Made by a program: the position numbers and the translations under genes
Assembly (NCBI GenBank): GCA_964423545.1
Contig: CAYRFV010000039.1
Location: 1-28,648, forward strand
Source of the DNA: JALOOE01 sp964423545
GTDB taxonomy: Bacteria > Chloroflexota > Anaerolineae > CG2-30-64-16
Direction of reading: 5' to 3'
DNA length: 28,648 nucleotides
Notes under the pieces: generated by a model
Told to the model about the DNA's origin: nothing
What the model saw: the letters and a program-made list of their open reading frames with translations, nothing else
Database searches by the model: none
In this document: piece after piece, positions 16,385 through 24,255 of the stretch
Layout of the letters: every line of letters begins with the position of its first letter
Numbering within the stretch: the stretch's first letter is position 1

Positions 16385-18034
16385 TCAAGTATTCGTGGGC
16401 TCAGCCGAGCGTCCGCGGCTGAACAACGTTCTACCGATGCTCTTCATCATCATTGCGGGTGACTTGGCGTCACCGCTCCGCCCTGCCTGGTCCTCATGGT
16501 CCTCGTAGTAGTGGTAGTAATAGTAATAGTCGGTGGAGTTGCGAGGCATTCGGTTCAGCACCGCACCCAGAATAGGAGCATTCACATGCTTGAGTGCCTC
16601 GAGTGCCTTGCGAGCAGATTCTCGGGACGTGCGGCCCACATCGATCACCAGCAACACCCCGCTCACTCGGGCAGACAATAGGGCTGCATCGGCAAAGGCG
16701 GTTGCCGGCGGGCTGTCCACGACCAAGACATCGCACTCGGACTGAAGTACGGAGAGCAGTTCTTCCATGCGGCTGGAGCTGAGCAGATGCGTCGGGTTGG
16801 GCGGTATGGGTCCAGCCGTCAGCACCCGCAGTCCGGGCACGTCAGTTAGCTGTAAGTGCCTCTCGACATCGAAGGGATGCTGAAGCAGAGCAGTCGTCAC
16901 ACCGTGCGCGTTTGCCAGGTGAAACAGCTTGTGCAGGCGTGGACGGCGCAGATCGCCGTCGACCAGGATGACGCGTTGAGAGGATTGGGCCAGCGCAATG
17001 CCGAGGTTGGCGACCGTCAGCGACTTGCCCTCATTGGGGGTCGAGCTGGTGATCAGAAGAGAGCGCAGGCGTTGACCCACGGCGGCAAAGAGAAGATTCG
17101 TCCTCAGCACATTGTAGGACTCGACAACGGGCGGAGGGCTCTCCGGCAGCAGCGTGCCCTGGCCGGACGGCCCATTCATTCTTGGCACGGCCCCCAGCGT
17201 AGCCAGCCCGAGCGCCTCCTGCACATCGGCAGGGTTCTTCATGGTGTCGTCAAGATAGTCGAGCAGATAAGCGCCGGCAGCCGCCAGGACGAATCCAATG
17301 GCCGCCGCCACCAGCACCATCACGTATTTGCTCGGACCGATCGGCCGGACAGGGAGCGTCGCGGGTTCGATCACCGTGATCGTGTTGACAGCAGTACGTT
17401 GCGAACCCTGAATGAGAGAGGCATAGCTCGCCTGGGAGGCGCTCAACTTGCTTTGGAGCGCGGCGATCTGCGCCTGGGCGTCTGCGATCTGGCGCGCACT
17501 GAACATGGTTGCCAGCTCAGATTGCTTTTTCGAGATCTCGTCACGCGTTATCTTGATGCTGGCCTCGAGCTCATCGAGCTGCTGATCGATGAAGGCCTGA
17601 CGCGATCGATCGACTCCCTCTGCGTTGGTGGGCGTGAGCCGCATCAACTGCTCAGCCAACTCCTTGGCTACTGTCTGCGCCCGCAACGGATCGGTGTCGA
17701 TGACCGCCAACTCCATCAACTGCGTGCCAGGGACCAACCTGGCCGTGTACTCCGGCAGCCAATCCATGCCGAGCGCGGCCATCGCCGCATTCTGGATCTG
17801 CTCCCGCTTCAGGATATCGACATAGGTGCCTGCCAGTTGTTGGCTCAGGTACAGATCGCCGCTGCTTGGATTCGGGTTCTCCAGGGCTCGACCGACCATC
17901 AGCACCGTGTGTGACCGGAAATTCGGTGGGGACTGCTGCACGACGATGAAGCTGGAGACCGTGGCAACCACGACCGCAGCCAGGACCAGCCACCACATCC
18001 TGATCAGCGGCCTAAGATACTGTGTTAGGCTCAT
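16385..18034 (-). CDS. Polysaccharide biosynthesis tyrosine autokinase (Wzz domain fused to BY-kinase)
   Basis: This 549-residue inner-membrane protein would control chain length and export of capsule or exopolysaccharide. A Wzz-type domain is bounded by TM1 (about 13-33) and TM2 (about 237-258), with a coiled-coil-like region (about 145-210) between them and the proline-rich PVRPIGPSK motif before TM2. The cytoplasmic kinase has Walker A SSTPNEGKS (K337), Walker A' VILVDGDLRRP (D359, D361) and Walker B DVLVVDSPP (D440). The C-terminus carries a tyrosine cluster YYYYYHYY (about 503-510), the usual autophosphorylation site. Start ATG at 18034 is 6 bp after the lipoprotein stop, with GAGG in the junction, so both genes form one operon on the - strand. 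It probably works with the glycosylphosphotransferase cluster at 2363-6490. Confidence 0.94.
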   Translation of the reverse strand: MSLTQYLRPLIRMWWLVLAAVVVATVSSFIVVQQSPPNFRSHTVLMVGRALENPNPSSGDLYLSQQLAGTYVDILKREQIQNAAMAALGMDWLPEYTARLVPGTQLMELAVIDTDPLRAQTVAKELAEQLMRLTPTNAEGVDRSRQAFIDQQLDELEASIKITRDEISKKQSELATMFSARQIADAQAQIAALQSKLSASQASYASLIQGSQRTAVNTITVIEPATLPVRPIGPSKYVMVLVAAAIGFVLAAAGAYLLDYLDDTMKNPADVQEALGLATLGAVPRMNGPSGQGTLLPESPPPVVESYNVLRTNLLFAAVGQRLRSLLITSSTPNEGKSLTVANLGIALAQSSQRVILVDGDLRRPRLHKLFHLANAHGVTTALLQHPFDVERHLQLTDVPGLRVLTAGPIPPNPTHLLSSSRMEELLSVLQSECDVLVVDSPPATAFADAALLSARVSGVLLVIDVGRTSRESARKALEALKHVNAPILGAVLNRMPRNSTDYYYYYHYYEDHEDQAGRSGDAKSPAMMMKSIGRTLFSRGRSAEPTNT

Positions 18035-18040
18035 AGGGCC

Positions 18041-20098
18041 TCACTTCACCCACACCGGATCCCAATCGTTATACGCCGACGGGAAAAAGGGGCGCTGATT
18101 CTTGCCATCGGCGCCCATGATCCAGAGCTGCCGGCGTCCGCTCTCCCGGTTTGACCAGAAAAGAATCTGCGTGCCGTCGGGTGACCACGTGGGGTGTTTG
18201 TCCCATTCCCAGGAGTTGCTGGTCAGCCGTTGTATGCTGGCGTCGTTAACATCGACAGTGTAGATCTCGTCGTTCCCAGATTCGGACGACACGAAAACAA
18301 CCCGACCGCCCTGGGCCGGAAAAGCCGGATCATAGCTCCAGCCGTTCAGCGGCGTCAAGAGGCGCGTCGTGCTGAACTCATTGTCACGCAGGAACACGCC
18401 GGGGATCTGGGGGTTCTTGTCGATGCGTTGCTGCACCGACACGGTATACTTGCCGTCTGCTGACCTCGCCTGGCGGCTCTTGGCGAGATCGTAAGGCCAG
18501 GATTGCGTCACGTAGGCGAGACCCCCCGTAGTTGGATCAAGCGCATAGAGACGGACGGTCTCGTCGCGATCGCTCCAGAAGAGAACCTTGCCCACCAGCT
18601 CGCGCGGCATCACTGCACCAGGGGTTACCGTCGGCGTCGCAGTAGCCAGGAAGAGGTCATCCAGGTAGACCAGCAGCGGCGTCGGCGGCGGAGATGTGGG
18701 CGTTGCCACAGAAGGCGGCAACGGCGTTGGCGTGCCTGTCGTCATGGCCGCCGCCGTGGCGTAGAGGATCAACGCACGGGCCGTCGCGACGTTGGGGGGA
18801 CGCGGCGTATTCACCAACACGTAGGGGCTCGGCGTCACGGTCGCAACAACGGCGTTGTACGGCAGCGGTGTCGCAGTGCCCCGGCGCGCAATCTCCGCCG
18901 CGACGGCGACCATCTGGGCAGCCGCCGTCAGCACATTCTCAGGCATCGGGGTGGGCAGCACGATGATCGGCGTCACCGCGTCCTTGGGCATCGGGGTGAA
19001 GGTGCCGGTTGTGACCGCAACCGCAGTGGCGTAGGCGGCCTGGAAGGTCGCCGTCGCACCGTTGCGGGGTACGGGGGTGTCGGTGATCACTGGCCGCCGT
19101 TCGGGAGTCGCCGTGACGATGGCAAACTGCGGGGGGGCCGCCGTGCCCGCGCGCGCCGCGGCAGTGCCGGTCAGTGCGTATGCGGCGACCGTCAGAATGT
19201 TGGCGGGCGTTGGCGTCGCCGTCACAACCAGGGTGGGTCGCGTCGGCAGAGGCGGTGGCGTGGCCGGAGGAGCGCCCAGGCTGAGCACCAGCCGCGGAGC
19301 GGCTCCCGATGTCATCTGCCCGCTTCCGCCGTCCCAGGCGAAAAGCGCCGACGGCGCCTCGGTCGGGCCGGTGAGCCTCACGACGATGGATGCATTCTCA
19401 TCCAGCACTTGTCTGCTGAGCCATTCGCGCGCCGTTGCATCGAGGGCCAAGGCGTTGACACGCCGGGCGCCCAGTTCCTTTGAAGACAAGGAAGGGAACA
19501 GGGTGACAGCGGCAGGCAGGTTGTAGAGCGCCTGAAAGTCGTTTCGCCCGAACTCCTTGATGTCCTTGGGATCGAGCAGTTGAACAGTCCATCTGGCATC
19601 TGCGGCCAGTGGGTTGAGCCGGTCGTCGCGCAGGCCCGTCAATTCGAGCGTGGCATCACGGATCGGTGCGCCCCTGGGCACCTGGCGCAGGTCAAACCGC
19701 ACAGCCGAAACAAACGCCTCCTCATCGAAGTAGCCGGCATACAAGAAGGAATCGCCCAGGTGGGCGCCCTTCACATCGCCACTCGACCACCAACCCGTGT
19801 CGGAAGCGCTCGGTGTGATCACTACGACCTTGCCCCCAGGCTCTGGGGTGGATGTCGCGCGCGGGAGCGGCAGTGTTGGTGAGGGAGGCACGAGCGGCGC
19901 CGGCGTCGAAGTGGCGGCCGGCGTCGTCGTTGGCGCTGGGCTACGAGTAGGGGCCCGACGGGTCGGAGTCTCCACGGCGCAGCCAGAGATGGCCGCAGCC
20001 GAGAACGCGAGCAGCAACGCCACGATGGCCATGCGACAACAACGAACACGCCGCCAAATAAGACCAAACCAAATCAAGTTATCAGCACTTTGCTGCAC
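18041..20098 (-). CDS. Lipoprotein with DNRLRE-like domain, Thr/Pro/Ala repeats and C-terminal TolB/WD40-like propeller
   Basis: This is a 685-residue exported lipoprotein. I chose the GTG at 20098 because AGGAG (20110-20106) lies 7 bases upstream; a TTG at 20122 and an ATG at 20032 are alternatives. The export signal ends in a lipobox (AAAISGC), and a Thr/Pro linker follows. A DNRLRE-like beta-sandwich comes next (SFLYAGYFDEEAFVSAVRFD, APIRDATLELTGL). Four repeats of about 42 residues follow. The C-terminus has TolB-type blades (GKVLFWSDRDETVRLYALDP, GGRVVFVSSESGNDEIYTVD, HPTWSPDGTQILFWSNRESG). It is the first gene of an operon with the BY-kinase and probably an extracytoplasmic partner in polysaccharide export or surface attachment; this role is inferred from position only. 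Confidence 0.85.
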   Translation of the reverse strand: MQQSADNLIWFGLIWRRVRCCRMAIVALLLAFSAAAISGCAVETPTRRAPTRSPAPTTTPAATSTPAPLVPPSPTLPLPRATSTPEPGGKVVVITPSASDTGWWSSGDVKGAHLGDSFLYAGYFDEEAFVSAVRFDLRQVPRGAPIRDATLELTGLRDDRLNPLAADARWTVQLLDPKDIKEFGRNDFQALYNLPAAVTLFPSLSSKELGARRVNALALDATAREWLSRQVLDENASIVVRLTGPTEAPSALFAWDGGSGQMTSGAAPRLVLSLGAPPATPPPLPTRPTLVVTATPTPANILTVAAYALTGTAAARAGTAAPPQFAIVTATPERRPVITDTPVPRNGATATFQAAYATAVAVTTGTFTPMPKDAVTPIIVLPTPMPENVLTAAAQMVAVAAEIARRGTATPLPYNAVVATVTPSPYVLVNTPRPPNVATARALILYATAAAMTTGTPTPLPPSVATPTSPPPTPLLVYLDDLFLATATPTVTPGAVMPRELVGKVLFWSDRDETVRLYALDPTTGGLAYVTQSWPYDLAKSRQARSADGKYTVSVQQRIDKNPQIPGVFLRDNEFSTTRLLTPLNGWSYDPAFPAQGGRVVFVSSESGNDEIYTVDVNDASIQRLTSNSWEWDKHPTWSPDGTQILFWSNRESGRRQLWIMGADGKNQRPFFPSAYNDWDPVWVK
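18693..19216 (-). repeat. Four imperfect repeats of about 42 residues (TPxPxN ... TAxA ... TTGTxTP) in the lipoprotein
   Basis: Units begin TPTPANILTVAA, TPVPRNGATATF, TPMPENVLTAAA and TPRPPNVATARA. The middle of each is Ala/Val-rich (for example YATAVAVTTGT, YATAAAMTTGT), followed by TPLP- or TPMP-like segments. The Ala-rich parts may form short helices between Pro-rich hinges. Confidence 0.7.
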
Positions 20099-20163
20099 GC
20101 GCGTTCTCCTGAAGCCCCACAAGAACTCGCCAACGCCATTTTATTATCCTCGCCGGTTCCTGG

Positions 20164-20193
20164 ATTATACCACTAATGTCTGCCTACGTGCAA
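20164..20193 (-). promoter_or_regulatory. Sigma70-type promoter for the lipoprotein/BY-kinase operon
   Basis: On the - strand, TTGCAC (20193-20188) and a perfect TATAAT (20169-20164) are separated by 18 bases. Transcription would start near 20157, about 60 bases before the GTG at 20098, with AGGAG in the leader. Position and strand fit well. Confidence 0.65.
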
Positions 20194-20567
20194 GGACGGT
20201 AGCTGGGCAATCAAGAACTCCCCACAGGCCGAGACCTTGCTCCGCATGGCAGCGCGTCGTCGGGTCGCCCAAGACGCCAAGGAAAACAGTCGCTCCCGAC
20301 TCCATCGCGGGTCCGATGAGGCGGGAATGACCGAACACGATACCAGTACGATTAATGCAACGGTGGCGGAAATATTATAAGCAAGCAACCTTACAATTCG
20401 CATTACAAGGACACTGAAGTCGCCCTGAATTGAGGTCTCTCGACTCGCGGAGGGGCCCGAGAAGGCAGCAGGTCACCTGAAAGTGGCAACGATGGCGACG
20501 CGCCCGGGTCGAGCAAGGGAGGCTGGGACATCGGTCACTTGCGCCAGATTCTGCCAGGCCCTCGAGC
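20194..20567. other. Divergent intergenic region with no gene
   Basis: About 370 bases lie between the two divergent promoters. Open frames here are short, lack ribosome sites and look like no family. There is an AT-rich patch around 20368-20402 (AATATTATAAG). No tRNA, repeat array or strong hairpin was seen. Confidence 0.5.
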
Positions 20568-20596
20568 ATGACAGCGCAGCCACTTCATGGTACACT
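20568..20596 (+). promoter_or_regulatory. Promoter upstream of the DUF2007 gene
   Basis: ATGACA (20568-20573, 5 of 6 to TTGACA) and TACACT (20591-20596) are 17 bases apart, and TGG precedes the -10 as an extended element. Transcription would start near 20603, directly before the AAAGGAG ribosome site, giving a very short leader. Confidence 0.5.
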
Positions 20597-20619
20597 GCTG
20601 CCGGTGAAAGGAGAACGCC

Positions 20620-20889
20620 GTGGATGAAGTGAAGCTGGTCACCGTCTACACCAGTCAAGGAATGCTGCCCGCTCACGTGATCAAAGGCAAGCTCGAGAGC
20701 GCAGGCATCCCTGTGATGCTCAAGTACGAGGCCGTCGGACAGATCCTGGGTCTGACCGCCGATGGCCTGGGGCAAGTGCGCGTCCAGGTGCCTGCTGAGC
20801 TTGTACATCAGGCGCTCGCGTTGATCGATGAGGATTTCGGCAACGGGGACGATGCGGAGGCGGAAGAGAACGAAGAGCCGACACAGTAG
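20620..20889 (+). CDS. DUF2007 family protein (putative signal-transducing protein)
   Basis: This 89-residue cytoplasmic protein has a GTG start 6 bases after AAAGGAG. The core VKLVTVYTSQGMLPAHVIKG, KLESAGIPVMLKYEAVGQIL and VRVQVPAELVHQALALIDED follows the DUF2007 pattern: a short ferredoxin-like fold in which a residue range is remembered as acting between membrane or PII-like partners. The tail is strongly acidic (DDAEAEENEEP). It has its own promoter and is followed by another promoter at 20921, so it is likely monocistronic. The molecular role of this family is not established. Confidence 0.82.
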   Translation: MDEVKLVTVYTSQGMLPAHVIKGKLESAGIPVMLKYEAVGQILGLTADGLGQVRVQVPAELVHQALALIDEDFGNGDDAEAEENEEPTQ

Positions 20890-20920
20890 ACTGGGCGTTG
20901 CGCACACAATCACAGGCGAT

Positions 20921-20949
20921 TTGGTGCAAATGGCGATCGCTGCTATAAT
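20921..20949 (+). promoter_or_regulatory. Promoter of the two-gene putative DNA-binding unit
   Basis: TTGGTG (20921-20926) and a perfect TATAAT (20944-20949) are separated by 17 bases. Transcription would start near 20956, leaving a leader of about 43 bases with AGGAG at 20985-20989 before the GTG at 20999. Confidence 0.65.
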
Positions 20950-20998
20950 GTTGGTTCGTAATTGAGTCTTGGTTTCCCGATGTCAGGAGATGCCCCGC

Positions 20999-22579
20999 GT
21001 GATCCAACGCAAGACCCAAACTGCTGAGTATTGGCAAGACTTTTCCCTCACCCAGTCTGACACCGCATTTCTGCGCACCTTCCTGCTGGATGCAGAGCAA
21101 CCCGTTACCACCGAAACCTTGGCGGAAGCCATCGTTGCGGAGCGCTGCCGAGGTGAGGAAGCGGAGTTGCGCGCCGAACTCGGTCGAGGCATCATCTATC
21201 AGCCCAAGAAACGCTTCAGGACAGGGGAAAAGGTGATCTTCCCTGCGTTGGAGTTCCGATTAGGCGAGATCATCGACGTTCGGCCAGGCCAGAACCCCGA
21301 GTATGGGGAGTTCGAGGTGATCTCCGTCGACTTTGGGCCGGATCGGCGACAGCGAAGCTTCGCTGCTGGCCTGGAAGCGGAGCATAAGCTCAACGTGGAG
21401 ACCCCAGAGCGGTTGTTCTCGGGGGATCTGAGGCCTCCAGCTGAGCTCGCTGCGACAGTGGCCGCCAACGTGCCGGCTGCTCTCAGGCGCCAACTGGCCA
21501 GCCAGGCGGACTTCGCCAACTTTGAGGATCGCTGGTTGGTGCGAGGCCTGCTGGCCGACATTCACGTGGGCCACCTGAATATCACCGAGGCGGCAATCGA
21601 GATGCGTGCCGCTCCCGTGAGCACCACCGATCTGTTGGCCGAGCTGGATTTGCCGACCGAGATCAAGCCGGAAGTGCTCGCGTTCTCGCTGAACAGTGCT
21701 CTGGCGGCTGACGGTCGCTTTGACCAGGTCGGTCCGGGCGAGAAACGCCAATGGTTTCTCCGCCGCCTGGAGCCACCGGAGGCCTTGGCCGTCCCGGAGG
21801 CCCTGCGCTACGCACCAGTAGCCTACGATCGCGATGCGGTGCCGAATGAGTTGCTGCAACTGGAATGGGAGTTGGATGACGAATGGTCTGACGCCGCGAT
21901 CCAGGAACCGGCGGCGAGCCGCGTCAGCTTGCCCTCAACGACCTTGTCGCTGACCTATCCGCACCTGGTGTCGGGAACCTTGCCGCTCAATCGGCATTCG
22001 CTCCCGTTCTTTCCGAAAGGTCATGGCGAACGAACGGTGGTCACGCTGATCGACGGCCGATGGGGGCAACGCTTCACCGCCTGGGTCGTTCACGGCGGCC
22101 GTTATGTGGCCGGTCTGCGGCCGTGGTACGAGCAGCACAAACTCCCTGCTGGAGCCTACCTCGTCCTGGAACGACGCGACAACTCCGGTGAGATCGTCGT
22201 CGACTTCAAGCCGAAACGCATGCGCCGCGAATGGATGCGCAAAGCACAGGTTGTCGACGGAAAGATCGACATTCAACTCCGCAAGGGCGAAGTTGCCTGT
22301 GAGTATGATGAGCAGACAATCATCGGCGACGAACGGCCCGATGAGCTGGCCAGGCTGCGCACTACTCTAGCGTTCGCCAGTCGTCCCCTGGTCGACATCG
22401 TCTACGAGATCTTCGTCGATCTGGCAGGCCTGAGCCAGAGCGGGGCCGTCCATGCCAAGACGATCTACGGCGCCGTGAATCTGGTGCGGCGGTGCCCACC
22501 CGGCCCGATTTTCGCAGCGATTGCGACTGATCCGCGCATCCAACCCATCGCGGATGGCCTTTATCGCCTGATTGCCTGA
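20999..22579 (+). CDS. Unrecognised multi-domain protein, probably DNA-binding (winged helix, HARE-HTH-like and B3-like segments)
   Basis: This protein has 526 residues. The GTG at 20999 was chosen because AGGAG lies 9 bases upstream; an ATG at 20990 touches the ribosome site directly and a TTG at 20969 lacks one. No named family is recognised. Residues about 15-65 look like a winged helix (LRTFLLDAEQPVTTETLAEA ... ELRAELGRGIIYQPK). A beta-rich segment follows (EKVIFPALEFRLGEIIDVRP). Residues about 195-255 resemble a HARE-HTH (APVSTTDLLAELDLP ... LNSALAADGRFDQVGPGEKR). Residues about 327-405 recall a B3-type pseudobarrel (LPFFPKGHGERTVVTLIDG, GLRPWYEQHKLPAGAYLVLE). These assignments are by eye. 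It is followed 26 bp later by a smaller gene sharing its winged-helix pattern. Confidence 0.7.
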   Translation: MIQRKTQTAEYWQDFSLTQSDTAFLRTFLLDAEQPVTTETLAEAIVAERCRGEEAELRAELGRGIIYQPKKRFRTGEKVIFPALEFRLGEIIDVRPGQNPEYGEFEVISVDFGPDRRQRSFAAGLEAEHKLNVETPERLFSGDLRPPAELAATVAANVPAALRRQLASQADFANFEDRWLVRGLLADIHVGHLNITEAAIEMRAAPVSTTDLLAELDLPTEIKPEVLAFSLNSALAADGRFDQVGPGEKRQWFLRRLEPPEALAVPEALRYAPVAYDRDAVPNELLQLEWELDDEWSDAAIQEPAASRVSLPSTTLSLTYPHLVSGTLPLNRHSLPFFPKGHGERTVVTLIDGRWGQRFTAWVVHGGRYVAGLRPWYEQHKLPAGAYLVLERRDNSGEIVVDFKPKRMRREWMRKAQVVDGKIDIQLRKGEVACEYDEQTIIGDERPDELARLRTTLAFASRPLVDIVYEIFVDLAGLSQSGAVHAKTIYGAVNLVRRCPPGPIFAAIATDPRIQPIADGLYRLIA

Positions 22580-22605
22580 CTAGCAGGCCAAGGATAGCAC
22601 CATCG

Positions 22606-23025
22606 ATGTGGCAGCGCCCCACCCTAGATACGAAGTTCCAGATCGACTATGACTGGTGGAAAAACAGTGGCAAGGATATCCGCGTGGCTGTGCGAGGCCA
22701 GCTCTGCGCTGACTGCCAGAAGCGCTTCCCTGACCACCGTAACACCGAATCCGTCGATTGGATAGATCCTGAAACCGCAGAGGTTGTGCGCGCCGATGCG
22801 CTGCTGCAATGCCTGCGCGGCGAATGCGCAACGAAGCCGGACTACATCAGCCACAGCACGCCCCTGGTGACCAACATCTTCCGCATCTTCCTGCGCGACG
22901 GCAATCAGCCGCTTACGCCGCGAGAGTTGCACGAGCTGGTCCCTTGGACCAGCGCCGAGTCCATCCTCCGCACGCTGGCGAGCGGCGCCGTCTATATGGG
23001 CATTCGCCCCGCCCGACTGGACTGA
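22606..23025 (+). CDS. Small Cys4 + winged-helix protein, partner of the preceding gene
   Basis: This protein has 139 residues. The ATG lies 11 bases after AAGGA and 26 bp after the preceding stop, so the two genes are likely co-transcribed. The N-terminal half holds CADC (C34, C37) and CLRGEC (C69, C74), a possible four-Cys zinc site. The C-terminal half (about 86-137) is a winged-helix-like segment (IFRIFLRDGNQPLTPRELHE ... ILRTLASGAVYMGIRP) that aligns by eye with the N-terminal part of the upstream protein. No family is recognised. It may be a DNA-binding accessory subunit; this is inference from motif layout only. Confidence 0.7.
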   Translation: MWQRPTLDTKFQIDYDWWKNSGKDIRVAVRGQLCADCQKRFPDHRNTESVDWIDPETAEVVRADALLQCLRGECATKPDYISHSTPLVTNIFRIFLRDGNQPLTPRELHELVPWTSAESILRTLASGAVYMGIRPARLD

Positions 23026-23353
23026 GCCGGATGGGGCCACAGAGACGCCACGGATGCGGAGGCGCGCTCGGGCGCGTCGCGATCCCGGCGCCCCTGAGCC
23101 GCTCGTCCGCCTCAGCGCGCCCGAGATGACCACTCCGTTCATGGGACTCCTGGCCATGATCAACGCCAGCCTCACGTGCGATGCGATGGACACGAACTCG
23201 CACAGGCTCTGATTCCATCACGGGGTCGGCACACGCGGCGACTTCAGCTGGCGCGCAGGGGCCTCGGGCGATGGGCAGTCCGATCTCGATTCGCACTGCG
23301 AGGAGTGCACGGGAAGCCCCGCACGTCGAGCAGAGCAGAGCACAGCGCAGCAA
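23026..23353. other. Convergent intergenic region with no supported gene
   Basis: This stretch lies between two convergent genes. It contains a 10-base inverted repeat (CTCGGGCGCG at 23067-23076 with CGCGCCCGAG at 23116-23125) that could help end transcription. Open frames crossing it are shadows or unsupported. Confidence 0.45.
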
Positions 23354-24181
23354 TCAGCCGATGCATGCCTCCACCCAGGCGGCGAGCGTGCCCGAAGCAG
23401 GCGCGTCGCCGCCCAACCGCAGCCATGCCAGAAACTCTACGTTGCCGGCTGGGCCTTTAATGGGTGAACGCATCACGCCGGCCGGCATCAGCCCGCTTGC
23501 CATTGCTTCGCCCAGCACCCTCGCCACCGCGGTGCGATGCAGATCGGGATCGCGCACGACGCCGCCTTTGCCCACCTGGCCCTTCCCCACCTCGAACTGC
23601 GGCTTGATCAGCACGACAGTCTGGCCGGCCGGCGCAAGCAAGAGACGGATGCGCGGGAAGACCAGTGCCAGGCCGATGAAGGAGACGTCGACCGTCGCCA
23701 GGCTCACCGGTTCGGGCAGCGCGGCCAGGTGGCGGATGTTCGTGCGTTCGATACAGATCACGCGTGAGTCAACTCGCAAGGACCACGCTAATTGTCCGTA
23801 TCCGACGTCCACGGCGTAGACGCGGCGTGCACCGCGTTGAAGGAGGCAGTCGGTGAAGCCGCCAGTGGATGCTCCGATGTCGGCGCAGATGCAACCGGAG
23901 GGGTCGAGGCCGAAGGCATCCAGTGCGGCCTCCAGTTTCAGACCGCCACGACTGACATAGCGCAGCGGCGCCTGTACGCGCACGGGCGCATCCCGTGCGA
24001 CCTGGAGTCCCGGCTTGTCCGCCACTTTGTCCCCAACAGACACCTGGCCTGCCATGATCAGGCGTTGCGCCTGAGTACGCGTTTCGGCCAACCCGCGCGC
24101 AAGCAGCAGCTCATCCAGGCGGAGCTTGGGCGATCGTTCTGCTCCAGCGCCCTGACGACCGGTTGGCTGGTTGTCATTCAT
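23354..24181 (-). CDS. tlyA: TlyA family rRNA 2'-O-methyltransferase (S4 domain + FtsJ-like fold)
   Basis: This is a 275-residue cytoplasmic enzyme. An N-terminal S4 RNA-binding domain (LRLDELLLARGLAETRTQAQ, RLIMAGQVSVGDKVADKPG) is followed by the RYVSRGGLKLEAAL motif with the conserved Lys. The SAM-binding loop is DIGASTGGFTDCLLQRGA, then YAVDVGYGQLAWSLR, the catalytic Asp region TVDVSFIGL, the Lys of LIKPQFEVGK and the Glu of GNVEFLAW. This gives the complete K-D-K-E set of the RrmJ-type fold. TlyA methylates ribose in 16S and/or 23S rRNA and affects capreomycin sensitivity in mycobacteria; some members are called hemolysins. I use the ATG at 24181; a TTG at 24199 and a GTG at 24190 are possible, and none has a clear ribosome site. 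It is divergent from the next gene. Confidence 0.92.
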   Translation of the reverse strand: MNDNQPTGRQGAGAERSPKLRLDELLLARGLAETRTQAQRLIMAGQVSVGDKVADKPGLQVARDAPVRVQAPLRYVSRGGLKLEAALDAFGLDPSGCICADIGASTGGFTDCLLQRGARRVYAVDVGYGQLAWSLRVDSRVICIERTNIRHLAALPEPVSLATVDVSFIGLALVFPRIRLLLAPAGQTVVLIKPQFEVGKGQVGKGGVVRDPDLHRTAVARVLGEAMASGLMPAGVMRSPIKGPAGNVEFLAWLRLGGDAPASGTLAAWVEACIG

Positions 24182-24200
24182 CGGCAACACGCCGGACAAG

Positions 24201-24230
24201 TTGACTAAGCCTGTCTGTGTGCGATATCAT
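24201..24230 (+). promoter_or_regulatory. Sigma70-type promoter of the UbiA-family gene
   Basis: TTGACT (24201-24206) and TATCAT (24225-24230) each match 5 of 6 consensus bases and lie 18 bases apart. Transcription would start near 24237, just before GGAGGAG. The GTG at 24217 falls inside the promoter, which supports the ATG at 24256 as the start. Confidence 0.7.
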
Positions 24231-24255
24231 CTTGACCGGAGGAGCGACGACGATC

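Noticed and set aside
16856..17914. Plus-strand open frame of 352 codons opposite the BY-kinase
   Set aside because: The minus strand has intact Walker motifs and the Tyr cluster; the + frame is Arg/Gln/Leu-rich shadow sequence.
18693..19216. Repetitive DNA considered as a CRISPR array or tandem minisatellite
   Set aside because: Repeats are imperfect at base level, lie in frame within a lipoprotein and have no constant repeat/spacer pattern.
18503..19483. Plus-strand Arg-rich open frame opposite the lipoprotein
   Set aside because: Long Arg/Gly runs come from the reverse complement of Thr/Pro/Ala codons; no motif or ribosome site.
23067..23125. 10-base inverted repeat considered as a terminator
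   Set aside because: The arms are short and 39 bases apart with competing G/C-rich pairings; noted only in the intergenic entry.
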